Shown here in pieces: positions 1 to 8,208 of a stretch of 64,000 nucleotides of DNA (positions are counted from its first letter, which is position 1; each line of letters starts with the position of its first letter). The stretch spans positions 1,116,001-1,180,000 of the forward strand of contig NZ_CP130613.1 of the NCBI RefSeq assembly GCF_030623445.1, given 5' to 3'. The notes below the pieces were generated by a model that did no database searches, was not told the origin of the DNA, and saw nothing but the letters and a program-made list of their open reading frames with translations. This DNA comes from Pseudogemmatithrix spongiicola (GTDB lineage Bacteria; Gemmatimonadota; Gemmatimonadetes; Gemmatimonadales; Gemmatimonadaceae). A program made the translations under genes and the position numbers.

Positions 1-1
1 G

Positions 2-871
2 GGGCTGCGCTACATGCGGCAGAGCAATCACGACGTGCGCGAGATGCCTGGCGTGTACGCCATGCTTGCCACGCTGAGCGGCGGTGCCGGTGGACGCGCC
101 ACGCCGGATTGGCTGTCCACGCACCCTGCGCCGGAGGACCGGCAGGCGCGCATCCAGCGCGCCATCGCCGCGATGCCGCAGGATAGCCTCGGCAGCCTCA
201 TCGAGCGCGAGAGCTACCTGCAGCGCCTCAACGGCTTGGTGTACGGCAACAACCCGCGCCAGGGCTACTTCGTGGGGCAGCGATTCAATCATCCGGACCT
301 GCGGTTTACGCTCACGTTCCCCGAGGGCTGGGCAACGCAGAATGCGACGCAGGCCGTGACGGCGATGAGCGCCAGCAAGGACGCGATCATCCAGTTGACG
401 CTCAGTCGCGCTCCGAGCGCGGACTCAGCGGCGCGCGCGTTCGCGGCGCAGCAGGGCGTGCAGGCCGGTGCCATCGTCCGGCCGGCACTCACGGCGTTTG
501 CGTCGTCGGTGGCGCTGCCGTTTGCGGCCGTGATCGAGGCCGATACCCTGCGCGGGCGCGTCCTTTTCCTCGAGCACGGGGGGTTGGTGTTGCAGCTGCT
601 CGCGTATGGACCGTCGACGGGATGGGCCTCGCATCAGGTGGTAGCCGAGCGAGCGCTTGGGACGTTTGCGGTGCTGACGGACCGCGCGGCGCTGGAGGTG
701 CAGCCGCGGCGGCTGCAGATCGTGCGCGTGGACCGGGCGATGACGATGCAGCAGTTGCGCGCAGCGCGGACGAGCCCGTTGAGTGCGGAGCAGTTGGCGC
801 TGCTCAATCAGGTGCGGGTGGATGAGGTGCTGACGGTGGGGCGGAGTGTGAAGTGGGTGGTGGGACAGTAG
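2..871 (+). CDS. M48-type metallopeptidase, C-terminal part (truncated by window start)
   Basis: The frame is open from base 2, so this is the 3' part of a gene that begins outside the window; 290 residues are visible. The stretch GLRYMRQSNHD followed by a helix and then STHPAPEDRQARI matches the end of the M48 (HtpX/BepA-like) peptidase domain, where an Asp/Arg pair near GLRYM and the THP-x-PEDR motif follow the HEXXH zinc site. The HEXXH itself would lie upstream and is not seen. Residues after about 90 form an extra C-terminal domain with a conserved-looking segment (FTLTFPEGW) also found in lipoprotein-type M48 proteins. A periplasmic quality-control protease is likely by family, not shown here. 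The last 34 bases recur as a direct repeat 4.1 kb downstream. Confidence 0.72.
   Translation, partial: GLRYMRQSNHDVREMPGVYAMLATLSGGAGGRATPDWLSTHPAPEDRQARIQRAIAAMPQDSLGSLIERESYLQRLNGLVYGNNPRQGYFVGQRFNHPDLRFTLTFPEGWATQNATQAVTAMSASKDAIIQLTLSRAPSADSAARAFAAQQGVQAGAIVRPALTAFASSVALPFAAVIEADTLRGRVLFLEHGGLVLQLLAYGPSTGWASHQVVAERALGTFAVLTDRAALEVQPRRLQIVRVDRAMTMQQLRAARTSPLSAEQLALLNQVRVDEVLTVGRSVKWVVGQ
836..869 (+). repeat. Direct repeat copy 1 (3' end of M48 gene)
   Basis: A 34-base stretch at the very end of the M48 gene matches bases 4949-4982 at 32 of 34 positions in the same orientation. The two copies bracket the complete three-gene phosphorelay operon. The similarity stops abruptly on both sides. 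Confidence 0.6.
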
Positions 872-882
872 GGGGGGGGCGT

Positions 883-3219
883 TCAACCCACCGTCAACAC
901 GTCTTTCACTTTGCGCAGCAGCGAGTCTGACGTGAACGGCTTCTGAAGGAACGCGACGTCACCTTCCAGCACGCCGTGCCGGACAACGACGTCATCCGTG
1001 TAGCCCGACACGAAGAGCACCTTGAGGGTTGGGCGCATCGCGCGCATGCGCTCGGCGAGCTCGCCGCCGCTCATTCCGGGCATGATGACGTCGGTCACCA
1101 GCATGTCGAACTTGTACGCGTTCGCTTCGGCCAATAGCAATGCCTCACCGCCGCTCGAGGCGACCAAGGCGTCGTAGCCATTTGCCGTCAACGTGCGCTG
1201 CGTCACCCGACGCACCATATCGTCGTCTTCGACCACGAGCAGTCGTTCCGTTCCGCGCGGTGGTGCGTCTAGTGGAGCTGTCGCCAATGAGTCCGCCGCG
1301 ACCTCGACGCGGGGCAAGAGGATCTTGAAGGTCGCGCCTTGCCCCGGTTCGCTCTCCGCCCAGATATAGCCGCCGCTCTGTTTGACGATGCCGTACGCGG
1401 TCGAGAGGCCGAGGCCAGTCCCTTTGCCCTTGGGCTTTGTGGTGAAGAAGGGCTCCCACAGCCGTGCCTGCGTCTCGGGGGACATGCCAGCGCCCGTGTC
1501 GTGAACGCTGAGCATCACGTAGGAACCGGGCGTGACGAGCAACTGGGTGCTGGCATGGGTCTTGTCGATCTCGACGTTGGCGGTCTCGATCGTCAAGCGA
1601 CCACCGTTCGGCATCGCGTCGCGGGCGTTTACGACGAGATTGACGAGCACCTGCTCGAGTTGGCTTGGATCGGCGCGCACGGTCCCGAGCTCGCCGGCGC
1701 AGGAGGTGTGGAGGTCGATGTCTTCGGAGATCAGGCGTCGCAGCATCCCCGTCATTCCCGTGACCACCTCGTTCAGGTTGAGGGGGCGTGGCTGCAGTAC
1801 CTGTCGTCTGCTGAAGGCGAGCAGCTGACGCGTGAGGTCCGCGGCGCGTCGCGCCGCGTCGCGGATCTCGGTGACGTCCCGCACGCTCTCCGGGTCGCCT
1901 GACAACGTTTCGATCAGCAGCTCCGCTGGCGCGAGGATCGCGGTGAGCAGGTTGTTGAAGTCGTGCGCGATACCGCCGGCGAGGCCCCCGACGGCCTCGA
2001 CCTTCTGCGCGACGGCGAGCTGCGACTGCAGGGACTTGCGCTCGGTGTTGTCCATCAACATCGAGAGCACTCGCTGCACACGCCCGTCAGGGCCGCGCAC
2101 AGGGGTCGCAAAGAGCGCAATCTCGATCGGGGTGCCGTCGCGACGATGGCGCGACACTTCCACGTCCTTCAGGGTCTCGCCGGACGTGACCCGCCCGATG
2201 AGCCCTTGAAACTCCGACAACTGATCGTCATTGAGAAACGGCGGTGTCCGCCCGCTGACCTCCGACGCGAGCCAGCCGAACATCCCTTCCGCGGTGCGGT
2301 TCCAGGTCAGCACCCGCCCAGTGAGATCGAGCGAGATGATCGCCAATGGGGCCGAGTCGATCAGGGTTTGGAGCGTATCGCGCGCCTCGCGCAGCGCCGC
2401 CTGTGCTTGCTTCCGCTCCGTGACGTCGCGGAACGACGCCACCACGCCGCGGACGGACGGCGCGTTCAGCCGATTGACGGCAATCACTTCGATGGTCCGG
2501 TAGTCAGCGCGCCTGTGTCGGACGCGGCACTCAACCTGCAGGGGCAGGCCAGGCTCGGAGAGACAGGCGGCGAAGCGCTCACGGGCGTATGGGACGTCCT
2601 CCGGGTGTAGCAGCGTAAACATGTCCTGGCCGGCGAGCTCGTCCGGCGTCCAGCCCAACATTGGCGCGGCCGCCGGGCTCGCGTACGTCACGCGTGCGTC
2701 CGCATCCAGGACGAGCACGCTGTCGGAGAGGTGTTCGAGCAGCGCCCGATGCCGCTCGTCGCGTCGACGTAGTTCCGCGGAGTCGTCGGCCCGGGTGATC
2801 GCGTGCCGAATCACGCGGGCGAGCAGCGGTCCCGTGATTTCCTGCTTCGTGAGGAAATCGGCGGCCCCGAGCTCCATGGCCGCCGCATCCACTTGGTCGT
2901 CGCCCTCGCCGGTGACCATCACGACGGGGACGTGGCAGCCGGCAGCAATCGCGTCCCGCAACAGCTCAAGTCCCGAGCGGGCGCCCAGCCGGTAGTCCAA
3001 CAGGCAGACATCGTGTGCCGCCGTCCGCAGCGCTTCGAGTCCGGCGGCGTAGTCGGCGACGTAGTCGCACGCGAATCGACCGCGCCCCAAGTCCTCCAAC
3101 GCCGAGCGAATGAGGAGGTAGTCCTCCCAATCATCGTCAACGACGAGCACGCGAGTCGCTGCGCGCCGTCCATCGACGTCGGGATGCCTCGGCGGCCTAA
3201 CCGTGTCGTCCGTCGGCAT
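883..3219 (-). CDS. Hybrid sensor histidine kinase, REC-PAS-PAS-HisKA-HATPase-REC
   Basis: A 778-residue multidomain phosphorelay protein without membrane segments, so probably cytoplasmic. Domains in order: receiver (about 22-140; acidic VVDDD, phospho-acceptor D75 in LLDYRLG, K125), PAS (about 160-268), PAS (about 283-393), HisKA with H419 in GGIAHDFNNLL, HATPase (G boxes around DTGAGMS and GTGLGLSTAYGI) and a second receiver (about 660-778; TDVIMPG, KPF). The DFNN H-box is typical of hybrid kinases that pass phosphate to their own receiver. It is last of a three-gene unit and overlaps the preceding response regulator by 23 bases, so it is probably translationally coupled. The signal sensed is unknown; PAS domains without visible cofactor motifs could bind small ligands or heme. 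Confidence 0.9.
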   Translation of the reverse strand: MPTDDTVRPPRHPDVDGRRAATRVLVVDDDWEDYLLIRSALEDLGRGRFACDYVADYAAGLEALRTAAHDVCLLDYRLGARSGLELLRDAIAAGCHVPVVMVTGEGDDQVDAAAMELGAADFLTKQEITGPLLARVIRHAITRADDSAELRRRDERHRALLEHLSDSVLVLDADARVTYASPAAAPMLGWTPDELAGQDMFTLLHPEDVPYARERFAACLSEPGLPLQVECRVRHRRADYRTIEVIAVNRLNAPSVRGVVASFRDVTERKQAQAALREARDTLQTLIDSAPLAIISLDLTGRVLTWNRTAEGMFGWLASEVSGRTPPFLNDDQLSEFQGLIGRVTSGETLKDVEVSRHRRDGTPIEIALFATPVRGPDGRVQRVLSMLMDNTERKSLQSQLAVAQKVEAVGGLAGGIAHDFNNLLTAILAPAELLIETLSGDPESVRDVTEIRDAARRAADLTRQLLAFSRRQVLQPRPLNLNEVVTGMTGMLRRLISEDIDLHTSCAGELGTVRADPSQLEQVLVNLVVNARDAMPNGGRLTIETANVEIDKTHASTQLLVTPGSYVMLSVHDTGAGMSPETQARLWEPFFTTKPKGKGTGLGLSTAYGIVKQSGGYIWAESEPGQGATFKILLPRVEVAADSLATAPLDAPPRGTERLLVVEDDDMVRRVTQRTLTANGYDALVASSGGEALLLAEANAYKFDMLVTDVIMPGMSGGELAERMRAMRPTLKVLFVSGYTDDVVVRHGVLEGDVAFLQKPFTSDSLLRKVKDVLTVG

Positions 3220-3658
3220 GTGGAAGCTCCACGATCTCGAACCAGTAGCGCTTCAGCGACTGCATCACCTCGACAAGCCCGGCGAACGACACGGGCTTGC
3301 GGATGTAGGAGTTCACGCCGAGGTCATAGCTGGCGACGATGTCCTCATCCGCCTGCGATGTCGTCAGGATGACCACGGGAATCTGGCGCAGGCTCGCGTC
3401 GCCCTTGATCTCACGCAGCGCGGTACGCCCATCCATCTTCGGCATATTGAGATCGAGCAGAATCAGGCCAGGCCGTGGAGCGGTCGCCGGGTCGGAGAAA
3501 CGCCCCTCGCGGCGCAGGTAGTCGAGCAGTTCTTGGCCGTCGCTGACCACACGAAGGTCATTGGCAAGGCGTGCTTCGGCGAGGGCATCGCGCGCGAGCA
3601 GGATGTCCTCGGCATCGTCATCGGCGATGAGGATGGTCACGGCGTTGCGGGTGGTCAT
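3197..3658 (-). CDS. Single-domain response regulator (Rcp/CheY-like)
   Basis: A 153-residue protein that is only a receiver domain. Acidic cluster DDD at 13-15, phospho-acceptor D69 in LLDLNMPKMDG, Thr/Ser at 99-101 and K121 in IRKP are all present, so it should be phosphorylatable. The long loop DYLRREGRFSDP before the acceptor is characteristic of the Rcp1 type that partners phytochrome-like kinases. The frame is open further upstream, but the ATG at 3658 overlaps the stop of the preceding kinase gene by 4 bases (ATGA), which fixes the start. With no output domain it probably relays phosphate from the upstream kinase to another partner. Confidence 0.9.
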   Translation of the reverse strand: MTTRNAVTILIADDDAEDILLARDALAEARLANDLRVVSDGQELLDYLRREGRFSDPATAPRPGLILLDLNMPKMDGRTALREIKGDASLRQIPVVILTTSQADEDIVASYDLGVNSYIRKPVSFAGLVEVMQSLKRYWFEIVELPHADGRHG

Positions 3659-4752
3659 GCGTGCGTCTCTCCGGGGCCGGGTTGTCGGCGCGGCAACTCC
3701 ACGGTGAAGAGGGCGCCGCTGTCGGGCTCGGCCTCTGCGCGGATGCTGCCGCCGTGCCGCTGGACGATGCGCCGGCACAGCGGGAGTCCAATGCCGGTGC
3801 CTTCGAATTCGTCGCGTCCGTGCAGGCGGCGGAACACTTCGAAGATCTGCTCGGCGTACTGCCGCTCGAAGCCGATCCCGTTGTCGCGGATGGTGATGCG
3901 CACGGTGCCGCCGACGGTCTCGTCGCTCGCAATGATGACCACGGGGGACGCGTCACGGCGCCGGAACTTGAGGGCGTTCCCAATGAGGTTCTGGAAGAGC
4001 TGTCGCATCTGTGTCGCATCGGCCTCGATGGTCGGCAACGCGCCGACTTCGACGCGCCCTTCGCTGCGCTCGAGTTGCTGCCCGAGGTCTTCGATGGCGT
4101 CGTGCACGACCTGCGCGAGGTCCACCTGCGTGAATGCGCCACCGCGCGACGTCACGCGGGCGTACTGCAGCAAGTCGTTGACGAGGCGCTGCAGGCGCGC
4201 CGAGGCCGCCAGCATCCGTTTGAGATGATCCTGCGCGCCTGGCGTGAGACCTGTGGCTTCGGACTGCAGTCGGCTGCCGAAGGCCAAGATCTTGCGAACG
4301 GGCTCCTGCAGGTCGTGCGAGGCAATGGATGCGAAGCGCTCCAGCTCTTGGTTCGATCGCTGGAGCTCTGCCGTCACACGCTGGCGTTCGGTGACATCCT
4401 CGAGGGCCAGCAGAATCAACGGCTCGTTGCCGTGCGCTGCAACCTCGCGGGCATTGAGCAGGATGTGCCGCCGGCCGACCGCGGGAAACTCGAGGTCAAG
4501 ACTGTAGTCGTCGACGTGCGAATGCGCTGGCAGCACCCGCTCCAAGAGCGTTCGCAGCTCGGGGATGTCCCACTCGCCGTCGCCGAGCCGGTGCAGGGGA
4601 CGACCAAGGGTCTCGGACCGATCGCGATGAAAGGTTCGGTAGAAGGCCTCGTTGGCCTCGACGACCGCGAGCGAGCGGTCGAGCACCAGAAGGGGGGTTC
4701 GCACCGTGGCTACGACTGCCTCGGCGAGGCCATGCAGGTTCGTTTGTTGCAT
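3655..4752 (-). CDS. PAS-domain sensor histidine kinase (phytochrome-kinase type)
   Basis: A 365-residue soluble kinase. An N-terminal PAS domain (about 10-125) is followed by a short coiled coil and HisKA with H146 in SIASHDLQEPVRK, the H-box form found in bacteriophytochrome-type kinases, then HATPase with N box (QNLIGNALKF), G1 (DNGIGF) and G2 (GTGIGLPLCRRI). It is the first gene of the phosphorelay operon and is directly coupled to an Rcp-like receiver, a pairing common for this kinase class. No photosensory GAF/PHY module is present, so light sensing is not indicated. The downstream hybrid kinase would provide a second branch. Confidence 0.9.
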   Translation of the reverse strand: MQQTNLHGLAEAVVATVRTPLLVLDRSLAVVEANEAFYRTFHRDRSETLGRPLHRLGDGEWDIPELRTLLERVLPAHSHVDDYSLDLEFPAVGRRHILLNAREVAAHGNEPLILLALEDVTERQRVTAELQRSNQELERFASIASHDLQEPVRKILAFGSRLQSEATGLTPGAQDHLKRMLAASARLQRLVNDLLQYARVTSRGGAFTQVDLAQVVHDAIEDLGQQLERSEGRVEVGALPTIEADATQMRQLFQNLIGNALKFRRRDASPVVIIASDETVGGTVRITIRDNGIGFERQYAEQIFEVFRRLHGRDEFEGTGIGLPLCRRIVQRHGGSIRAEAEPDSGALFTVELPRRQPGPGETHA

Positions 4753-5082
4753 TTTCCGAGATCCTAGGTGCCAGCGAGCACGTGGGGAGTACGCGGAGAC
4801 CTAGGGGGTTCCCTGACAGGGTGCGAATTTCTTGCGGGGTTGTCAAGAGTATCGGCGGGAGCTGTGTGACCGATCGTCACCTGACTTCCGCAACGAGATC
4901 ATCGCGCTACGATTTGTTCCGAGACGCCGGTCCGATGCGCGCGGTTCAGTGGGGCGGAGTGCGAAGTGGATGGTGGGACAGTGATGCCGTGACGACTAGG
5001 GCGTTTCTGCCCTAGGCGATTGCACAGGTGGACGAGCGACCGTATGGTGTGGCGCGCATCACCCCACACCTCGGAGCGCTGC
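4753..5082. other. 330-bp divergent intergenic region
   Basis: This gap lies between the divergent starts of the phosphorelay operon and the Lgt-like gene, so it should hold both promoters. No promoter or operator could be assigned confidently. Bases 4949-4982 are the second copy of the direct repeat found at the end of the M48 gene, here not in a recognisable coding frame. No RNA gene was recognised. Confidence 0.5.
4949..4982 (+). repeat. Direct repeat copy 2
   Basis: Matches bases 836-869 at 32 of 34 positions. In copy 1 the sequence encodes the last residues of the M48 protein (SVKWVVGQ); here it is intergenic. It could be the scar of an insertion or duplication that brought in the phosphorelay operon, or a remnant of a second peptidase gene. 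Confidence 0.6.
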
Positions 5083-6747
5083 ATGCCCGCCACGCAGGGT
5101 CTTGGGCTCGGACCGTACGGCACCGCATTCGCGCTGGCCGCGTGTATTGGAATCGCGCTCGCGCTGCGGGTCGGCCGCACACGACAGTTCCCGCGCCTCG
5201 CGTGGATGACAGTGCTTGGCACGGCGCTGGCTGCCGGCATCGTGGGCTCGAAGCTGGTCTTCCTCGACTTCCAACCCGTCGAGTACGGCGAGAAGACCAT
5301 TCTCGGTGGGCTCATCGTCGGCATCACCTCGACACTGCTCGTGGCGCGCGCCGTGGGTATCGGGGCGTGGCGGGCGCTCGATGCGATGGCCATCCCCACG
5401 CTCAGTGCGATGGCGATCGGCCGCGTAGGGTGCTTTCTCGCGGGTTGCTGCGCCGGGACGCCGACGGAGGTGCCGTGGGCGGTGGCCGCGCGAAACAGCG
5501 ACGTGCATGTGCATCCGGCACCGCTGTATGAGATGGCGGGCGATCTCCTGCTCATCACGCTGCTGCGGCGTGTGCCGGGCGTGCGGGCCGATGGCGACCG
5601 ATTCTTGATTGCGACCGTGGCCTACATGGGGTTGCGGATTGCGGTCGAGAGTGTGCGGGACGGACGCACGGCGATTGGGCCGCTCAATGTGGTGCAGTGG
5701 ACGTTGCTCGTGATTGCGATTCCGCTTGTCGGCGTGCTCGTCGCGCGTCGCGTGCGGGCGCGGAAGCCAGTGCCCGCACTGCGGCCGGCCGTTGCCGTCC
5801 CTGCGCCTCAGCACACGCAGGGAGCGGTGCCGCTGCTCGTGCTCGCGGCCATCCTCGCAGCGCTGTTCGTCATCGCGCACGCGTGGTTCGTCCCGATCGA
5901 GCGCCTGGCACTCCTCTCGCTCGTACTGGCGTGCGTCGTGATGTGGGCCGCCGCAGTCCTGCCGCGCCGCGTGTGGCGACTCGTCCCGTTCGCGCCGCTC
6001 GCGTTCGCGCCGCGCGCCGGGGCGCTGCTGGTGATGCAGCAGGACAGCAGCAATGCCGGCTCCGGCGCACGCACCGAACTGCTGATCGGCGGCGGCTATG
6101 CGTCGGGATTGTATGAGCAGATCGTAGGGCACGAACCAGGCGACGGATGCGTCGATGGCCCGCCGACTCTCGCCAAGCGCGAGAGCCGCGTGGTGGCAGG
6201 CCGCGCCGGCATCCGGCGCCAAACCGCGAGCGGCGAGCGGCTCACGCTCGAGGGGCGCTACGCTGCGGGTGCCGATCGCCTGCAACGTATCCAGCCGGGA
6301 CCCGTGACGGCGATACCCGCGCCTCGTAATGACATCGCGGCGGGCGGCCTCGCCATCATGTGGGAGGGACGCCGCGCGATGTGGCGCGCGGACCTCTTGT
6401 CAGGCGCGGTCGTACGCGAAGGGCACGAGCTGAATCGGGTGGTGGCGACGGCGGAAGTGAATATCCCGGTGAGCGAGCGATCCTTCGTCGGCGCCGGTAT
6501 CGCGAATAGCGGCTTTTTCCCGACCACGGGGGAGATGACGCAGTTTGGGATTGGCTTCAAGACCGGCCGCGACCAGCTGCGTGTGTACAGCACGTTGGTC
6601 GGCGAAGGGTACAAGGCGGAGCTCTCGTTCCCGCTGTTTCGGACGATGGTGGATCTGTCGTATCGAACGGGAAGGACGTCACACGATGGGGAGGCGCAGG
6701 GGTCGATGTTCCGGGTGGGGGTGACGCAGGCGGTCAGGCTGCGGTGA
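5083..6747 (+). CDS. Lgt-like (prolipoprotein diacylglyceryl transferase family) membrane protein with beta-rich C-terminal extension
   Basis: A 554-residue protein. Residues 1-225 are multi-spanning and carry Lgt-like landmarks: a GGLIVG loop (75-80), GRVGCFLAGCC (113-123), where the Arg corresponds to the essential Arg of Lgt, and HPAPLYE (144-150). Differences from true Lgt are clear: the HGGL motif reads LGGL, so the usual His is missing, and GRxGNF has become GRVGCF. A second hydrophobic block (about 250-300) is followed by a roughly 220-residue domain of alternating short strands ending in an aromatic-poor Arg, resembling a small outer-membrane barrel or a beta-sandwich. It may be a paralogue acting on another substrate rather than the lipoprotein-maturation enzyme. 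The start at 5083 was chosen because the upstream codons look non-coding. Confidence 0.65.
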   Translation: MPATQGLGLGPYGTAFALAACIGIALALRVGRTRQFPRLAWMTVLGTALAAGIVGSKLVFLDFQPVEYGEKTILGGLIVGITSTLLVARAVGIGAWRALDAMAIPTLSAMAIGRVGCFLAGCCAGTPTEVPWAVAARNSDVHVHPAPLYEMAGDLLLITLLRRVPGVRADGDRFLIATVAYMGLRIAVESVRDGRTAIGPLNVVQWTLLVIAIPLVGVLVARRVRARKPVPALRPAVAVPAPQHTQGAVPLLVLAAILAALFVIAHAWFVPIERLALLSLVLACVVMWAAAVLPRRVWRLVPFAPLAFAPRAGALLVMQQDSSNAGSGARTELLIGGGYASGLYEQIVGHEPGDGCVDGPPTLAKRESRVVAGRAGIRRQTASGERLTLEGRYAAGADRLQRIQPGPVTAIPAPRNDIAAGGLAIMWEGRRAMWRADLLSGAVVREGHELNRVVATAEVNIPVSERSFVGAGIANSGFFPTTGEMTQFGIGFKTGRDQLRVYSTLVGEGYKAELSFPLFRTMVDLSYRTGRTSHDGEAQGSMFRVGVTQAVRLR

Positions 6748-6759
6748 GCCCGCGCTCGA

Positions 6760-7975
6760 TCAGGCGGGGGAGTGGCTAGCCGCTGGAGTCGCAATCCAAT
6801 GCTCCGCCGGCTCCGCGAGAAACTCTGCGACGGCAATGCCGTCTCCACCGACGAGCAGTGAGCGTGTGGGCGCGAACGCCTTGGTGAACTCGGCGATACC
6901 GGCGTGCACACCGCGTGAGCGACCGCTCTTCACCTCGATCGCGGTGAGCGAGCGTCCAGCGGTGACGACGAAGGCCACTTCGTGATTGCCGTCGCGCCAA
7001 TAGTGGAGTTCGCAGCTGCCACTGAGGGCCGCGTTCGCCAGGTGCGCGCCGACTGCGGATTCCACGAGGCGGCCCCAGAACTCGCGATCGCGCTTGGCCT
7101 CGTCGAGGGTGAGGCCGCTCTGGGCCGTCATCAGGGCGGTGTTGAGCACCTGGAGCTTGGGGCTCGAGGCACGGCGGCGCGCGACGTCACCCGCGTACTT
7201 CGGCAGCCCGCGAACCATCCCGGCGCCGCCGAGGAGGTCGAGGTAGTGCGCGAGTGTGACGGTGTTGCCCGCGTCCTGCAGTTGTCCCAGCATCTTCGTG
7301 TATGAGAGTTCCTGTCCCGAATAGCGGCAGGCGAGCTCGAACAGCCGTCGCATCAGCGCCGGCTTGTGGATGCGCGTCATCATCAGCACGTCGCGCGTGA
7401 TGCTCGTCTCGATCAGGCTATCGAGCAGGTAACGTTGCCAGCGCGTGGGCTCCCGCGATGAGCGGAGCTGCGCCGGGGTAGCCCCCGTAGAACAGGTATT
7501 GCTCCAGCGACCAGCCAAAGGCGTCGCGCATCTCGGCGAAGCTCCAGTGGCCCGCCGTGATGGATTCGAAGCGGCCGGCGAGGCTTTCGCTGAGCCCTTC
7601 GGCGATGAGGATTGGCGAAGACCCGAGAAGCACGACCTTGAGCGGGACGCCGCGGCGGCTGTCTTCATCCCAGAGGCGCTTCACGGTTTCGGACCACTGC
7701 GGCAGCTTCTGGATCTCGTCGATGACCAGCACTGCGCCTTGCTCGCCCGTGCTGGCGAGGCGAGTGGCGTCCCACTGTTGGGCGATCCACTCGGGTCCGC
7801 GCAGCGTGGGTTCGTCGGCGCTGACGTAGCGGACGGGGACATCGAGGGCGGCCACCGCCTGTTGGACGAGCGTGGACTTGCCGACCTGGCGCGGCCCCGT
7901 GACCGCTTGGATGAAGCGGCGGGGCTGGCGGAGCCGGTTGAGCAGTGTGGTTTGGTGGTGGCGCTGGAAGTTCAT
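6760..7975 (-). pseudogene. AAA_14/DUF4143 ATPase, broken by a one-base frameshift
   Basis: The N-terminal half (7975 to about 7456) holds Walker A (GPRQVGKSTL) and Walker B (VLVIDEIQKLP) of an AAA_14 domain. The C-terminal half (about 7453 to 6760) in another frame is the DUF4143 nuclease-like domain, with the PTRWQRYLLD hinge and a terminal AIEVKSGRS motif. One extra C within the run 7452-7454 (one extra G on the coding strand) breaks the frame; deleting it yields the usual IAEPTRWQRYLLD junction and a protein of about 405 residues, normal for the family. It is either a recent mutation or a sequencing error. DUF4143 ATPases are common in accessory regions; their role is poorly known. The gene sits behind twin palindromes and is divergent from the HhH-GPD gene. 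Confidence 0.8.
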
Positions 7976-7989
7976 CTGGTGCCTAAAAG

Positions 7990-8027
7990 TGAGTAAAAAT
8001 ACTCAGTGTATTGAGTAAAAATACTCA
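7990..8027. promoter_or_regulatory. Twin palindromic operator-like sites
   Basis: The 16-bp inverted repeat TGAGTAAAAATACTCA occurs twice, at 7990-8005 and 8012-8027. The copies are identical and start 22 bp apart, close to two DNA turns, placing them on the same helix face. The first copy ends 15 bp before the ATPase start codon. Their strongly AT-rich content in GC-rich surroundings and their position between two divergent genes suggest an operator for a dimeric repressor or an autoregulated pair. No regulator gene is recognisable beside them. Confidence 0.6.
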
Positions 8028-8208
8028 TTTTATGATCCGAGTCAATACGATTCTCTGTTCGGTTCAATGTGGACGGGAGAGTCCATGTTCGCCGATTTCC
8101 GCTGTTTGCTATGCATGTCGGCAACTTCTGTATAGAATCTGCGATTTTCTATGTACGTGCTCGCAGTCGATTGACTTCCCATTTCGCATATCGCGAGGAC
8201 CGCAGACG

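Noticed and set aside
836-4982. Calling 872-4948 an integrated genomic island
   Set aside because: The direct repeat is suggestive but no integrase, tRNA site or foreign composition is visible, so only the repeats are annotated.
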